From positions 1-64,000 of the forward strand of contig JBNGDI010000005.1 of NCBI GenBank assembly GCA_049975425.1: a stretch of 64,000 bases of DNA. The letters are read 5' to 3'. The notes beneath the pieces are model-generated. The model saw nothing but the letters and a program-made list of their open reading frames with translations. It ran no database searches and was not told the origin of the DNA. This stretch comes from HyVt-105 sp049975425. GTDB taxonomy: Bacteria > Bacteroidota > Bacteroidia > Bacteroidales > VadinHA17. The translations under genes were made by a program, and so were the position numbers. Positions 1-8,968 of this stretch are shown here, piece by piece. Position 1 is the first letter of the stretch. Each line of letters opens with the position of its first letter.

Positions 1-206
1 CTAATGTTCTTTGTTTCATCAATACCCGTTGCACTAAATTCTTGAACCTGCCTAGATAACTACGTAGTCTTTTACATTCCCGAATTCACAAGCCTTTATT
101 ATACATTTTCTATTAACTAGTTATTCAATCAATTTTAAAAAATACATCACCTGTCGGATGAAACAAAAATTCATTCCTTCAACTTTATATTTGATATATT
201 CACCCT
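1..206. other. Non-coding stretch at window edge
   Basis: No convincing gene on either strand. It is AT-rich. It contains one copy of the palindrome CTACGTAG at 60-67, also found as a four-copy array near 44.0 kb. A Bacteroidota-type -7 box (TATATTTG) lies at 186-193, just upstream of a hairpin at 207-232. The long open frame that starts at 158 runs through both elements and is not a credible start for the gene that follows. Confidence 0.5.
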
Positions 207-232
207 ACCGGCCCCTCAGGCCGGTTGTTTTT
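207..232 (+). terminator. Hairpin with U-run upstream of gldA
   Basis: A perfect 7-bp stem (ACCGGCC / GGCCGGT, 5-nt loop) is followed by TTGTTTTT, the form of an intrinsic terminator on the + strand. No + strand gene is visible before it in the window. It either ends a transcript that starts outside, or sits at the 5' end of the gldA transcript if the -7 box at 186-193 is used. Confidence 0.6.
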
Positions 233-313
233 CCAATGGATTTTCATTATCTTTTATTCTCCAATGAACCACAGGTTCACTGGTTAACAATAAAAATTAA
301 GGAGGACAAGACC

Positions 314-1411
314 ATGATCAGCACCACCATTTTCCCCGGAAGGTATGTCCAGGGCAGGAATGCCCGCAACCGCCTGGGCAGAGAACTCAGCCGGTTCGGA
401 GACAGGGGGCTGGTTCTCTGCGACCCATACGTACACGATCATCTGCTCGGTGAATTCAAACCGGGAATGGAAAAAGATATAAAAATCAGTCTGGAAGTCT
501 TTACCGGCGAATGTTCCGATGAAGAGATCGGGCGACTGGTAAAAAAGGTGGAAAAGGAAAAATCCGGATTCGTAGTAGCCCTGGGGGGCGGCAAAACCAT
601 TGATACGGCCAAAGCAGTGGCCCATGAAGCCCGTCTCCCCGTTGCCGTGGTTCCCACCATTGCCGCCACCGATGCCCCCTGCAGCGCCCTCTCGGTGATC
701 TACACTCCCGAAGGAGAATTCAAGCGCTATTTGTTCCTGCGCCGGAATCCCGACCTGGTACTGATGGACACCCAGATTATTGCCATGGCCCCCGTGCGTT
801 TCCTTGTTTCGGGCATGGGCGATGCGCTGGCCACCTGGTTCGAGGCGGAATCGTGCATGAAAAAATACGCCCCCAACATGACCGGCGATATAGGCTCCAT
901 GTCGGCCTATGCCCTGGCCAAACTGTGTTATGAAACCTTATTGAGATACGGCGTATCGGCCAGAACTGCCTGCGAAGCACATGTGGTGACCCCTGCCCTG
1001 GATAAGGTTGTAGAGGCCAACACCCTGCTGAGCGGGCTGGGATTCGAAAGCGGAGGGCTGGCCGCTTCACATGCCATACACAACGGGCTCACCCGGCTGG
1101 AACCCACCCACGCATACTATCACGGGGAGAAGGTAGCTATCGGGACCCTGGCCTCCCTTTTCCTGACCGACAAATCATGGGAGGTGATACGCGAAGTATA
1201 TGGCTTCTGCGAATCGGTTGGGCTGCCTACCACCCTGGCCGGGATCGGCCTGGAAAATGTAAACGATACCGACCTGATGAGGGTGGCCGAAGCATCCTGT
1301 GCCGAAGGGGAAACCATTCACAACGAACTTGTGCCGGTCACACCCGAAAAAGTATTCGCCGCTCTGAAAGCAGCCGATGCGGAGGGTAGAAGGAGAATGA
1401 AACAATCCTGA
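314..1411 (+). CDS. gldA: Glycerol dehydrogenase (iron/zinc alcohol dehydrogenase family)
   Basis: Cytosolic NAD-dependent oxidation of glycerol to dihydroxyacetone. The 365-residue length matches the GldA family. The start at 314 is chosen because a strong Shine-Dalgarno (AAGGAGGA) sits just before it and the first residues MISTTIFPGRY are typical; an in-frame start at 158 would run through a terminator-like hairpin. The NAD-binding GGGKTIDTAKA motif is near residues 94-104. The predicted metal ligands are Asp170 (GMGDALATW), His253 (ASHAIHNGL) and His270 (YYHGEK), agreeing with the Asp-His-His set of the family. It stands alone upstream of dapB. Substrate could be another small diol or hydroxyketone, since this family is broad. 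Confidence 0.9.
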   Translation: MISTTIFPGRYVQGRNARNRLGRELSRFGDRGLVLCDPYVHDHLLGEFKPGMEKDIKISLEVFTGECSDEEIGRLVKKVEKEKSGFVVALGGGKTIDTAKAVAHEARLPVAVVPTIAATDAPCSALSVIYTPEGEFKRYLFLRRNPDLVLMDTQIIAMAPVRFLVSGMGDALATWFEAESCMKKYAPNMTGDIGSMSAYALAKLCYETLLRYGVSARTACEAHVVTPALDKVVEANTLLSGLGFESGGLAASHAIHNGLTRLEPTHAYYHGEKVAIGTLASLFLTDKSWEVIREVYGFCESVGLPTTLAGIGLENVNDTDLMRVAEASCAEGETIHNELVPVTPEKVFAALKAADAEGRRRMKQS

Positions 1412-1465
1412 GAACCGGATTCTCAGCCTGCGTCCCAATCCCCATGATTCCTGCAGGCAATTGAT

Positions 1466-1473
1466 TATATTTG
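1466..1473 (+). promoter_or_regulatory. Putative -7 box of dapB promoter
   Basis: TATATTTG fits the Bacteroidota -7 consensus TAnnTTTG. Transcription would start near 1480, which rules out an upstream TTG start at 1471 and supports the ATG at 1501. No clear -33 TTG is seen at the expected distance, so this rests on the -7 box alone. Confidence 0.45.
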
Positions 1474-1500
1474 CAGGGTAACCAGCAAACAGCACCCTGC

Positions 1501-2235
1501 ATGAAAATAGCACTGATCGGATACGGGAGAATGGGGCACGAAGTGGAAGCCGTTGCCCTGGAAAAGAAGCACGAAATCGTGCTTCGTGTCGACAAAGACA
1601 ATCCCTCTGACATGGAAACGCTGAAATCCTCGGGAGCGGATATAGCCATGGAATTCACCACCCCCGCTACGGCTTTCGAAAATGTCAGGAAATGCCTGGA
1701 ACAGGGCGTTCCGGTGGTATCGGGAACCACCGGGTGGAACGACCGGATGGATGAAATACACCGGCTGTGCCTTTCCCTGGACGGAGCCTTTTTTCATGCC
1801 GCCAATTTCAATATCGGTGTCAATATTATGTTCCACCTGAACAGGGAACTGGCCCGGATCATGAGTCGGTTTCCCCGGTACGAACCTTCCATAGAAGAAA
1901 CCCATCATACCCGGAAACTCGATGCGCCCAGCGGAACGGCTGTGGTGCTTGCAGGCGACATGCTGGAAAGATACCCCCGAAAAAAAGCATGGGAGTTGAA
2001 TGAAACATCGGGAAAAGACAAACTCCTTGTCAGGGCATTCCGTGAGGGCGACGTACCGGGCACCCACGTGGTAAGATATGAATCGCCCAACGACCGGCTG
2101 GAACTGATCCACACCGCGTTCAGCCGGAAGGGTTTTGCCGAAGGAGCCGTAATGGCAGCCGAGTTTCTTCGCGGGAAAAAGGGAGTGTTCGGAATGCACC
2201 ATCTGCTGAAGCTGGATAACGCCGGTAGATCATGA
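1501..2235 (+). CDS. dapB: 4-hydroxy-tetrahydrodipicolinate reductase
   Basis: Second committed step of the diaminopimelate/lysine pathway: NAD(P)H reduction of the dihydrodipicolinate precursor in the cytosol. The protein is 244 residues, normal for DapB. The N-terminal Rossmann motif GYGRMGHE is near residues 7-14 and the signature EETHHTRKLDAPSGTA carries the catalytic His and the substrate-binding Lys. The start at 1501 begins with MKIALIGYG and lies about 20 nt after the predicted transcription start. The stop overlaps the next start by four bases (ATGA), so dapB and the first signal peptidase are translationally coupled. The dapB-lepB-lepB order is familiar from Bacteroidales. Confidence 0.95.
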   Translation: MKIALIGYGRMGHEVEAVALEKKHEIVLRVDKDNPSDMETLKSSGADIAMEFTTPATAFENVRKCLEQGVPVVSGTTGWNDRMDEIHRLCLSLDGAFFHAANFNIGVNIMFHLNRELARIMSRFPRYEPSIEETHHTRKLDAPSGTAVVLAGDMLERYPRKKAWELNETSGKDKLLVRAFREGDVPGTHVVRYESPNDRLELIHTAFSRKGFAEGAVMAAEFLRGKKGVFGMHHLLKLDNAGRS

Positions 2236-3560
2236 AGAAGATACCCCTGCTCCGTTGGGCAGGATTGCTGGCAACCCTTGCCCTCCTGGCTCTGTTCATC
2301 TGGTGGCTGGAAAACCCCTGGCTACTGATCCTCGTCCCTCTACTGTTCGATATGATCATCACCCGCAGGGTGAGGTGGGCTTTCTGGAGAAAAAAACACA
2401 ACGGCAGACCGGGACCGGCAGCCGAATGGGTAGAAGCCATCCTGGGAGCGGTCATAGTGGCTTATCTCATTCGTATCTTTCTGGTGGAAGCATTCACCAT
2501 TCCCACACCGAGCATGGAAAAAACCCTGTATACCGGTGATTACCTGTTTGTCAGCAAACTGGCCTACGGACCACGTCTACCCAACACCCCCCTGGCGTTT
2601 CCATTCACTCACAACATTCTTCCCTTCACCCGGAATACTCCCTCATACGTTGACTGGCCGGATCTTCCGTACAAACGCCTGAAAGGATTCGGTGAAGTCA
2701 GAAGGAACGATATCGTGGTGTTCAATTTCCCTGCGGGCGATTCCGTAATCCTGGAATATCCCGAATACAATTACTACGACATGGTACAGGAATACGGAAA
2801 CACGGAGGTTTCGAAACGTTTCCGCGTACTTACCCGGCCGGTTGATAGGCGTGATCATTATGTCAAACGATGTGTGGGATTGCCCGGCGATACCCTTACC
2901 ATACGTGCAGGAACGGTGTATATCAACGGGAAACCCCTCAAAGAGCCTGCAGAGATCATCCACCGGTATCTGATAGAGACCTTCCGCAGGCCTCTCAGCC
3001 CCAGCCTGTTCAGTGAATTGGGCATAGAACTGTCTCCCGGTCAGCGCATCCGGCAAACCGGACCCATGCTGTTCCAGATTTCCCTGACCAGGGAACAGGC
3101 AGCCACATTGTCGGGAAAGGAACACATTATACAGATCAAACCCATGATTACCCACGACAGTATTTCAAATCCTTTTGTATACCCGCATGATATCGCCTAT
3201 CGGTGGAATTCCAATCATTTCGGCCCGTTGCTGATCCCTGCCCGTGGAGATGTTATCCCGCTGAACGATAACACCTGGCGTTTGTACCGGTTTCTTCTGG
3301 AACATCATGAAGGACTCGAAATACAAAAAACCGGCAAGGGTTTCACTGTGAACGGAAAACCTGCCAGCAGTGTGATGTTCAGCCAGAATTATTATTTTAT
3401 GCTGGGTGACAACCGTGATAATTCATCCGATTCCCGGTTCTGGGGTCCCGTGCCGGAAAATCACCTGGTGGGGAAAGCCGTGCTGATCTGGCTGTCACTT
3501 GACAGATCGCAAAAGTTCCCGGGGAATATCCGCTGGGAAAGAATGATGAGAACACTGTAA
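2232..3560 (+). CDS. lepB: Signal peptidase I (S26), first copy
   Basis: Membrane-bound serine protease that removes signal peptides from exported proteins. It has 442 residues, longer than E. coli LepB (324), which is usual in Bacteroidota because of an insert between the catalytic motifs. Two N-terminal hydrophobic segments lie at about 8-40 and one at about 68-85. The nucleophile is Ser94 in PTPSMEKTL, and the general base is Lys212 in DHYVKRCVGLPGD. The C-terminal GDNRDNSSDSRFWG motif (box E) is intact. It overlaps dapB by four bases and is followed after about 50 nt by a second, related copy. Confidence 0.93.
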   Translation: MKKIPLLRWAGLLATLALLALFIWWLENPWLLILVPLLFDMIITRRVRWAFWRKKHNGRPGPAAEWVEAILGAVIVAYLIRIFLVEAFTIPTPSMEKTLYTGDYLFVSKLAYGPRLPNTPLAFPFTHNILPFTRNTPSYVDWPDLPYKRLKGFGEVRRNDIVVFNFPAGDSVILEYPEYNYYDMVQEYGNTEVSKRFRVLTRPVDRRDHYVKRCVGLPGDTLTIRAGTVYINGKPLKEPAEIIHRYLIETFRRPLSPSLFSELGIELSPGQRIRQTGPMLFQISLTREQAATLSGKEHIIQIKPMITHDSISNPFVYPHDIAYRWNSNHFGPLLIPARGDVIPLNDNTWRLYRFLLEHHEGLEIQKTGKGFTVNGKPASSVMFSQNYYFMLGDNRDNSSDSRFWGPVPENHLVGKAVLIWLSLDRSQKFPGNIRWERMMRTL

Positions 3561-3611
3561 TAAAAATGAAATTTTTTCCCCATTTTCGCGTTGGGAAAAA
3601 AACCATTCTTC

Positions 3612-5003
3612 ATGAAAAATTTAATCAGAAACAAATATTTCAGGTTCGGCATTGCCGGCACCCTGTACCTGCTCTGGGTTATATGGGTGGGAAATTTCTG
3701 GCTGCTGCCCGGACTCCTTATCGTATTCGATATTTATGTTACAAAAAAAGTAAACTGGGCTTTCTGGAAAAGGCGGGGCAAACCGGCCAGCGCCCTGATG
3801 GAATGGATCGACGCCCTGATTTTTGCCGTGATTGCCGTCACCTTCATCAACATTTTTTTCTTCCAGAATTATAAGATCCCTACCGGATCGATGGAAAAAT
3901 CGCTGCTCATTGGCGATCACCTGTTTGTAAGCAAGCTGTCGTACGGACCCAAAATTCCCAACACCCCCCTCTCCTTTCCCTTCACCCAGCATACCATGCC
4001 GCTGATTAAAACAAAGTCATACCTGGAATGGATCCGGTGGGATTACCATCGTTTGAAGGGATTCAGAGAGGTTCAGCGCGATGACGTGGTGGTATTCAAC
4101 TTCCCGGCAGGCGACACGGTAGTGGTAGAACAGCAGGCGCAGAGCTACTATGCCATTATGAGAAGTTATGCGGAAGAGTTCAGGAACCAGGATAGAAGAG
4201 CAGGCCAGCCCCTGCGGCATGACAGCTATTATGAAAAACTGAGCCGTGATTTTGTGCGGAACAATTTTACCATCACGGTAAGGCCGGTTGACCGTCGCGA
4301 TAATTACATCAAGCGCTGTGTGGCCCTCCCGGGAGACATCCTGGAAGTAAAGGCCGGTGAAATTTCAGTAAACGGAGAACCACAGAAACCCATTCCCGGA
4401 AAACAGTTCCGTTACCGGGTAAAAACCAACGGGACACCGATCAATCCACGTTCCCTTGAAAGAATGGGAATTTACCGCGACGATGTGGCGATTGATATGA
4501 ACAACCACTACATCATGCCCCTTACAGCAGAAAATCTGGAGAGGGTCAGGGCATACCGCAATGTGGAATCGGTGGAAAAAATTCTGAGGGAACCCGGGGA
4601 ATACGCTTATTATATTTTTCCTCACGATACGGCCTATCCCTGGAATGAAGATTATTTCGGGCCGCTGCAGATCCCGTCGAAAGGGCAGACCGTTGAACTC
4701 AACCTGCATACACTGCCCCTGTACAGACGGATCATCGAAGCATATGAAAAACACAGCCTGCAGGTTAAGGGTAATACCATTCTGGTAGACGGAAAACCGG
4801 CCGACCGGTATACCTTTGAAATGGACTATTACTTTATGATAGGCGACAACCGGCATGATTCTGCCGATTCACGATTCTGGGGCTTTGTGCCGGAAGATCA
4901 CGTGGTGGGCAGTCCGGTTTTTATCTGGCTCTCTCTTAACAAAGATAAAAAGTTCCCGGGCAATATACGCTGGAACAGGCTATTGAAAGCAGCCAACCGG
5001 TAA
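3612..5003 (+). CDS. lepB: Signal peptidase I (S26), second copy
   Basis: A paralogue of the preceding gene, 463 residues, with the same architecture: an N-terminal membrane region, catalytic Ser93 (PTGSMEKSL), Lys234 (DNYIKRCVALPGD) and box E GDNRHDSADSRFWG. The insert between the Ser and Lys boxes is longer than in the first copy. The ATG at 3612 is preferred to an in-frame TTG at 3591 because it gives the expected short basic N-terminus followed by a hydrophobic helix. Both copies keep all catalytic residues, so both are probably active, perhaps with different substrate ranges. Confidence 0.92.
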   Translation: MKNLIRNKYFRFGIAGTLYLLWVIWVGNFWLLPGLLIVFDIYVTKKVNWAFWKRRGKPASALMEWIDALIFAVIAVTFINIFFFQNYKIPTGSMEKSLLIGDHLFVSKLSYGPKIPNTPLSFPFTQHTMPLIKTKSYLEWIRWDYHRLKGFREVQRDDVVVFNFPAGDTVVVEQQAQSYYAIMRSYAEEFRNQDRRAGQPLRHDSYYEKLSRDFVRNNFTITVRPVDRRDNYIKRCVALPGDILEVKAGEISVNGEPQKPIPGKQFRYRVKTNGTPINPRSLERMGIYRDDVAIDMNNHYIMPLTAENLERVRAYRNVESVEKILREPGEYAYYIFPHDTAYPWNEDYFGPLQIPSKGQTVELNLHTLPLYRRIIEAYEKHSLQVKGNTILVDGKPADRYTFEMDYYFMIGDNRHDSADSRFWGFVPEDHVVGSPVFIWLSLNKDKKFPGNIRWNRLLKAANR

Positions 5004-5029
5004 AACCTGACAGGCGAATCAATGGGGGT

Positions 5030-6613
5030 TCAGAAAGGAAAATCGTCTTCCAGCTCTATTTTTGCTTTTTCCTCTTCGGCCGGGGGATCAGCTTTCAGAT
5101 GAAGGGGATTACCATCGACAAAAATTGCCTTGTAGGGTATGGTAGGACATGCGTATTCACAGGCTCCGCATCCGATACAAATAGCGTCGTCCACCTCGGG
5201 AATCACCAGCGACCCTTCATACGGAACCATATGAACCGCTTTGGTGGGACAATGTTCTGAACAGGCGCCACAGTCGGTTTTTTCCGTATGGACTATACAA
5301 TTTTCTTTGATAAAATGGGCAATACCCAGCTGGGTCAGCTTTTTCTCCCCCAGTTTGAGTGGCAGCAGGGCTCCGTTAGGGCATATCTCCGTGCATCTGG
5401 TACATTCAAAATTGCAGAAACCGGCGTGGTAATCCATCCGTGGCTGAAGCAGGCCAACCAAACCGTATTCCAGGAATGAAGGCTGCAACACACCGGTGGG
5501 ACACACGCTAACGCACAGTGAACATGCGGTACAGGTCTTGTTGAATACTGTAAATCCGGATGATCCCGGAGGGCAAACCGGGTGATTCCGGGGTTCGGGA
5601 ACCGTCGATTTTTTGGTTGGCTGGGGAATATCCTGCGCTATACCGGCCCCTGCCAACCCCAGAAGCCAGGCAATGGAACCGGTGATAAATTTTCTTTTAC
5701 TCCCGTCCACCGCCATGGCTGGTTTGGCCTCAGCCGCAACAGGGGTTTTTACGGGCCGCACCAGATCAAATTTCACAGCCCCTTCCCGGCAGGAATTGAT
5801 GCAGTTAAAGCAGGCAACACACCGGGAATAATCAATGAAACCCTCTTTATAATCAATACACTCTGCCTTGCACGCTTTTTCACACAGGGAGCAACGGGTA
5901 CATTCCGATGGCTCGATCCGGATGCGGAACAGGGAATAACGCGACATGATACCGAGCAGGGCGCCCACAGGGCAAATGGTATTGCAGAAAAGCCTTCCCC
6001 GTGTAACCGACATTATGAACACTACCAGCAGGGTAACTCCGGGTATGGCCATCAAGCCGGCAGATACCGGATAAAGGTCGACACGGTATAGAAAATAAAG
6101 ATTCAGATTTTTTAACAGACCGGCCGCCGCATTATTGATGCCAACCACCACGGGCTTGAACAGGTAGGTGAATATCCGGCCGAAATTACTGTACGGATCA
6201 AGGAGGGTAAGCAGCAGGGTACTTCCAAAAATCAGGACAAGGGCCGTCAGACCCAGGATGACATACCTCAATATATTATACGGTCGGGAAAACCGGTTCC
6301 AACGCTTCTTTTTTTTCTTGAAAAGGTTGGACAGGCGGATAAAAACATCCTGCAAAATCCCCAGGGGACAGATGGCTGAACAGTATACCCTTCCGAACAG
6401 TGCGGTAAGGAGCATCACAATAAAAAAACCAGCAGAAGCCAGCGACAGGGTGGTGAGGAATTTCATCAGGGAAGGGGCAAACTGCAGGTACAGGGTGGTG
6501 GTGATCAGTTCTTCCGGAACCTCCAGCCGGAAATCAAGGAAGAACAAACTGATCAGCAGCAGGAACACCAGAGCAATTCCCACCCTGATCTCCTTCAGTA
6601 CAGTATATTTCAT
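5030..6613 (-). CDS. Membrane polyferredoxin, NapH-like plus NapG-like fusion
   Basis: A 527-residue membrane iron-sulfur protein, probably carrying electrons between quinol and a periplasmic or cytosolic partner. The N-terminal half is NapH/NosR-like: hydrophobic helices near 9-28, 50-72, 115-137 and 185-203, with Cys-x3-CysPro loops at 78-83 and 210-215. Two 4Fe-4S motifs follow (Cys238-241-244-248 and 265-268-271-275). A further hydrophobic segment after KRKFITG (about 307-327) resembles the anchor of NapG. The C-terminal part then carries four more Cys sets (361-371, 400-411, 439-455, 479-489), six clusters in all. It lies 10 nt downstream of the DUF362 gene, so the two are an operon. No nitrate, nitrous oxide or heterodisulfide reductase is nearby; the partner is unknown. 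Confidence 0.8.
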   Translation of the reverse strand: MKYTVLKEIRVGIALVFLLLISLFFLDFRLEVPEELITTTLYLQFAPSLMKFLTTLSLASAGFFIVMLLTALFGRVYCSAICPLGILQDVFIRLSNLFKKKKKRWNRFSRPYNILRYVILGLTALVLIFGSTLLLTLLDPYSNFGRIFTYLFKPVVVGINNAAAGLLKNLNLYFLYRVDLYPVSAGLMAIPGVTLLVVFIMSVTRGRLFCNTICPVGALLGIMSRYSLFRIRIEPSECTRCSLCEKACKAECIDYKEGFIDYSRCVACFNCINSCREGAVKFDLVRPVKTPVAAEAKPAMAVDGSKRKFITGSIAWLLGLAGAGIAQDIPQPTKKSTVPEPRNHPVCPPGSSGFTVFNKTCTACSLCVSVCPTGVLQPSFLEYGLVGLLQPRMDYHAGFCNFECTRCTEICPNGALLPLKLGEKKLTQLGIAHFIKENCIVHTEKTDCGACSEHCPTKAVHMVPYEGSLVIPEVDDAICIGCGACEYACPTIPYKAIFVDGNPLHLKADPPAEEEKAKIELEDDFPF

Positions 6614-6623
6614 CAGGGTATTC

Positions 6624-7544
6624 TTAAACAGAGATGCGGTTAATATTCAGTTCCTCCAGATTCATGTTCCCCAATCCCATTTCATGAGCATGCCTGATAT
6701 ACAGAATATCGGAAGGCTCACTCCCGAAAAACCGGGCGGCAGCGGCATCGGCCGCCACGATATTGGCAGAAAGAACCATGGCCTTCATGTTTACCACATC
6801 CTGCAGGGAAACACCCCTGGGGCCGTTTCTTTTCAGAACATTATAGGCATCCACCACGTTCAGGTGGGGTTTGCGGTAAGTGGCAAAATCGGCAATGCAC
6901 TGGTGCAGGTTGTTCCTGTGCCAGTAACCCCGGTCCCATACATTGCCCATGAGATTTTTCATGCAGCACGACATATGGGTAGACGAATGATGTTTCAGAA
7001 CCGGCACGTTGATGAACACATCGGCTGCCAGGATCGTTTCATGTTCCTTGGTACTTTTCAGGCTCTTCCCGCCGGGAATAGTAACGGTCTGAAAATATGA
7101 CTCCGAATGTGCAGGCACCACTTTCGCACCGGCATCCCTGGCTGACTTTTCAATACCACTGCTTCTGTAACATTTGCCCCAGTCGTCACAGGTATGATCC
7201 AGCACATACACCTCACTTGCCCCGGCTTCCAAGCATCGTTTCACAATGTGGCCCACCAGATCCGGATTGGTGTTGGCCGCCTTTTCGGGAATCACATCCC
7301 ATCCTATGTTGGGTTTGATCACCACGGTCTGTCCTCTCTTCACAAAAGCCCTCATTCCTCCCATGGACTGAATGCCACGATCGAACATGATCCCGGGCTC
7401 TCCGCCACGAACAGCCACCACATCCCATTCGGATTCCTGAGGAAACGGACCGGCTATAAGCCTGCCCAGACTTCCGAAACCCGCCAGTGCACTGGCCGTT
7501 ACACCGGCTCCAATCGACTTTCTGACAAATTCTCTCCTTTTCAT
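6624..7544 (-). CDS. DUF362 domain protein with Tat signal
   Basis: A 306-residue protein of the DUF362 family, whose biochemical role is not established. It starts with MKRREFVRKSIGAG and a hydrophobic stretch, a twin-arginine-type signal, so it is probably exported folded, perhaps with a cofactor. Features visible include VVIKPNIGWD, a Cys-rich DHTCDDWGKCYR stretch near residue 120, and HHSSTHMSCCMKNLMGN near 180, typical of DUF362 proteins found beside ferredoxins. It is the first gene of a two-gene unit with the polyferredoxin; the gap is 10 nt. The tandem with a multi-cluster ferredoxin suggests an electron-transfer job. Confidence 0.8.
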   Translation of the reverse strand: MKRREFVRKSIGAGVTASALAGFGSLGRLIAGPFPQESEWDVVAVRGGEPGIMFDRGIQSMGGMRAFVKRGQTVVIKPNIGWDVIPEKAANTNPDLVGHIVKRCLEAGASEVYVLDHTCDDWGKCYRSSGIEKSARDAGAKVVPAHSESYFQTVTIPGGKSLKSTKEHETILAADVFINVPVLKHHSSTHMSCCMKNLMGNVWDRGYWHRNNLHQCIADFATYRKPHLNVVDAYNVLKRNGPRGVSLQDVVNMKAMVLSANIVAADAAAARFFGSEPSDILYIRHAHEMGLGNMNLEELNINRISV

Positions 7545-7711
7545 CTTATACGGTTAGATGGTTTTCATGTTTCTTTTATGCCCGAAATTTAATGAATTTC
7601 AACGGATCAGATAAATATATGCGGGAAATTTGAAACTAATCTAAATAAATATTATATGTTTATATGTATATATATGAAATGTTTATTCGGACCGGAATAA
7701 AAAATTTGGTT

Positions 7712-7719
7712 TATCTTTG
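7712..7719 (+). promoter_or_regulatory. Putative -7 box of the lar operon
   Basis: TATCTTTG matches TAnnTTTG. Transcription would begin near 7726, which excludes the TTG at 7717 as a start and fits the ATG at 7756. No -33 element is obvious. Confidence 0.45.
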
Positions 7720-7755
7720 GCACACATGGATCATAATGAGGAAGCAAAGGCCCAC

Positions 7756-8931
7756 ATGAAGATTTTATACTACGATTGTTTTTCAGGCATCAGCGGGGAT
7801 ATGAACCTGGGAGCCATGGTCGACCTGGGGATTTCTCCCCGGCATATCATTGACCAGCTGAACCTGCTGAATATCCGGGATGAGTATACACTGACGTTTG
7901 AAAACAGCAAAAAAATGGGCATCTCGGGCACGAAAGCAGTGGTTAAGCTGCACCACCGTGATCAGACTCATCCCCACCCCCACCGGCACCTTTCCGACAT
8001 TGAACATCTTATTAAGAAGAGTAAGATAGCTGAGCCGGTTAAGCAGCTCAGCCTGCAGATTTTTCAACGCATTGCCCGGGCCGAAGCCCGTGTTCACGGA
8101 ACAACTGTTGAACAGGTACATTTCCATGAGGTGGGTGCCACCGATGCCCTGGTAGACATAGTGGGAGCGGCTGTTTGTTTTCAACTGCTGGATGTGGATG
8201 AAGTATGGTCACGTCCCCCCGAACTGGGAGGAGGTTTTGTGCAATGTGCCCACGGCCGTATGCCGGTTCCGGCACCGGCAACCGCCGAGCTGGTCAGGGA
8301 CATACCCACCACCTCAGGAGCTGTTCAGGCAGAAACCACCACCCCTACCGGAGCTGCTATCCTCACCTCGCTGGCACATCGTTTTACCGGCCATCCTTCG
8401 TTTACCATAAAAAAAACAGGATACGGACTGGGACATCACGATCTGGAAATTCCGAATGTACTCAGGGTATACCTGGCTGATACGGGAGAAAATGCCACAT
8501 GGCCTGTCATGGTGGAATGCAACATCGACGATATGAATCCCGAACAATACGAACTGGTTATGGAAAAACTCTTTCATGCCGGTGCCGATGATGTGTTCCT
8601 CACCCACCTGATCATGAAGAAGGGGCGTCCGGCAGTGAAAATATCGGTACTCTGCCACCGGGAAAACCTGTATTTGATGAAAGACATTCTGTTTACGGAA
8701 ACAACCACACTGGGAATCAGGCACTACCCGGTGGAAAAGGAGATGCTGGAAAGAACCATACGGGAATATGACACACCGGTGGGAAAGGTTCGGGTTAAAG
8801 AAGCCCGGTACCGGGATATGCTTATTCGGCGTAAGCCGGAATGGGAAGACTGCAAAAGAATTGCTGCAGTAAAAAATATACCTGTACAGCAGGTTTACCT
8901 GGAAATAGAACGCTGGCTGAACAGGGAATGA
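7756..8931 (+). CDS. larC: Nickel pincer cofactor biosynthesis protein LarC
   Basis: CTP-dependent nickel insertase: cyclometallates the pyridinium-3,5-bisthiocarboxylate mononucleotide ligand to make the nickel-pincer nucleotide cofactor. The protein is 391 residues and begins MKILYYDCFSGISGDMNLGA, the LarC signature. A His-rich stretch (HHRDQTHPHPHRH) near residues 70-84 is typical of the metal-handling loop. It is a single uninterrupted frame, unlike Lactobacillus plantarum where larC is split and read by frameshift. The start at 7756 has GAGGAAG about 11 nt upstream. It is the first gene of a larC-larE-larB run; larA, the racemase that uses the cofactor, is not in the window. Confidence 0.93.
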   Translation: MKILYYDCFSGISGDMNLGAMVDLGISPRHIIDQLNLLNIRDEYTLTFENSKKMGISGTKAVVKLHHRDQTHPHPHRHLSDIEHLIKKSKIAEPVKQLSLQIFQRIARAEARVHGTTVEQVHFHEVGATDALVDIVGAAVCFQLLDVDEVWSRPPELGGGFVQCAHGRMPVPAPATAELVRDIPTTSGAVQAETTTPTGAAILTSLAHRFTGHPSFTIKKTGYGLGHHDLEIPNVLRVYLADTGENATWPVMVECNIDDMNPEQYELVMEKLFHAGADDVFLTHLIMKKGRPAVKISVLCHRENLYLMKDILFTETTTLGIRHYPVEKEMLERTIREYDTPVGKVRVKEARYRDMLIRRKPEWEDCKRIAAVKNIPVQQVYLEIERWLNRE

Positions 8932-8968
8932 TGCCGTGCTGTCAGCCATGGTTTCCTGAATAAGGCAA

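Noticed and set aside
158..313. Upstream extension of gldA
   Set aside because: It crosses a terminator-like hairpin and lacks a ribosome binding site; the ATG at 314 has AAGGAGGA and the correct family length.
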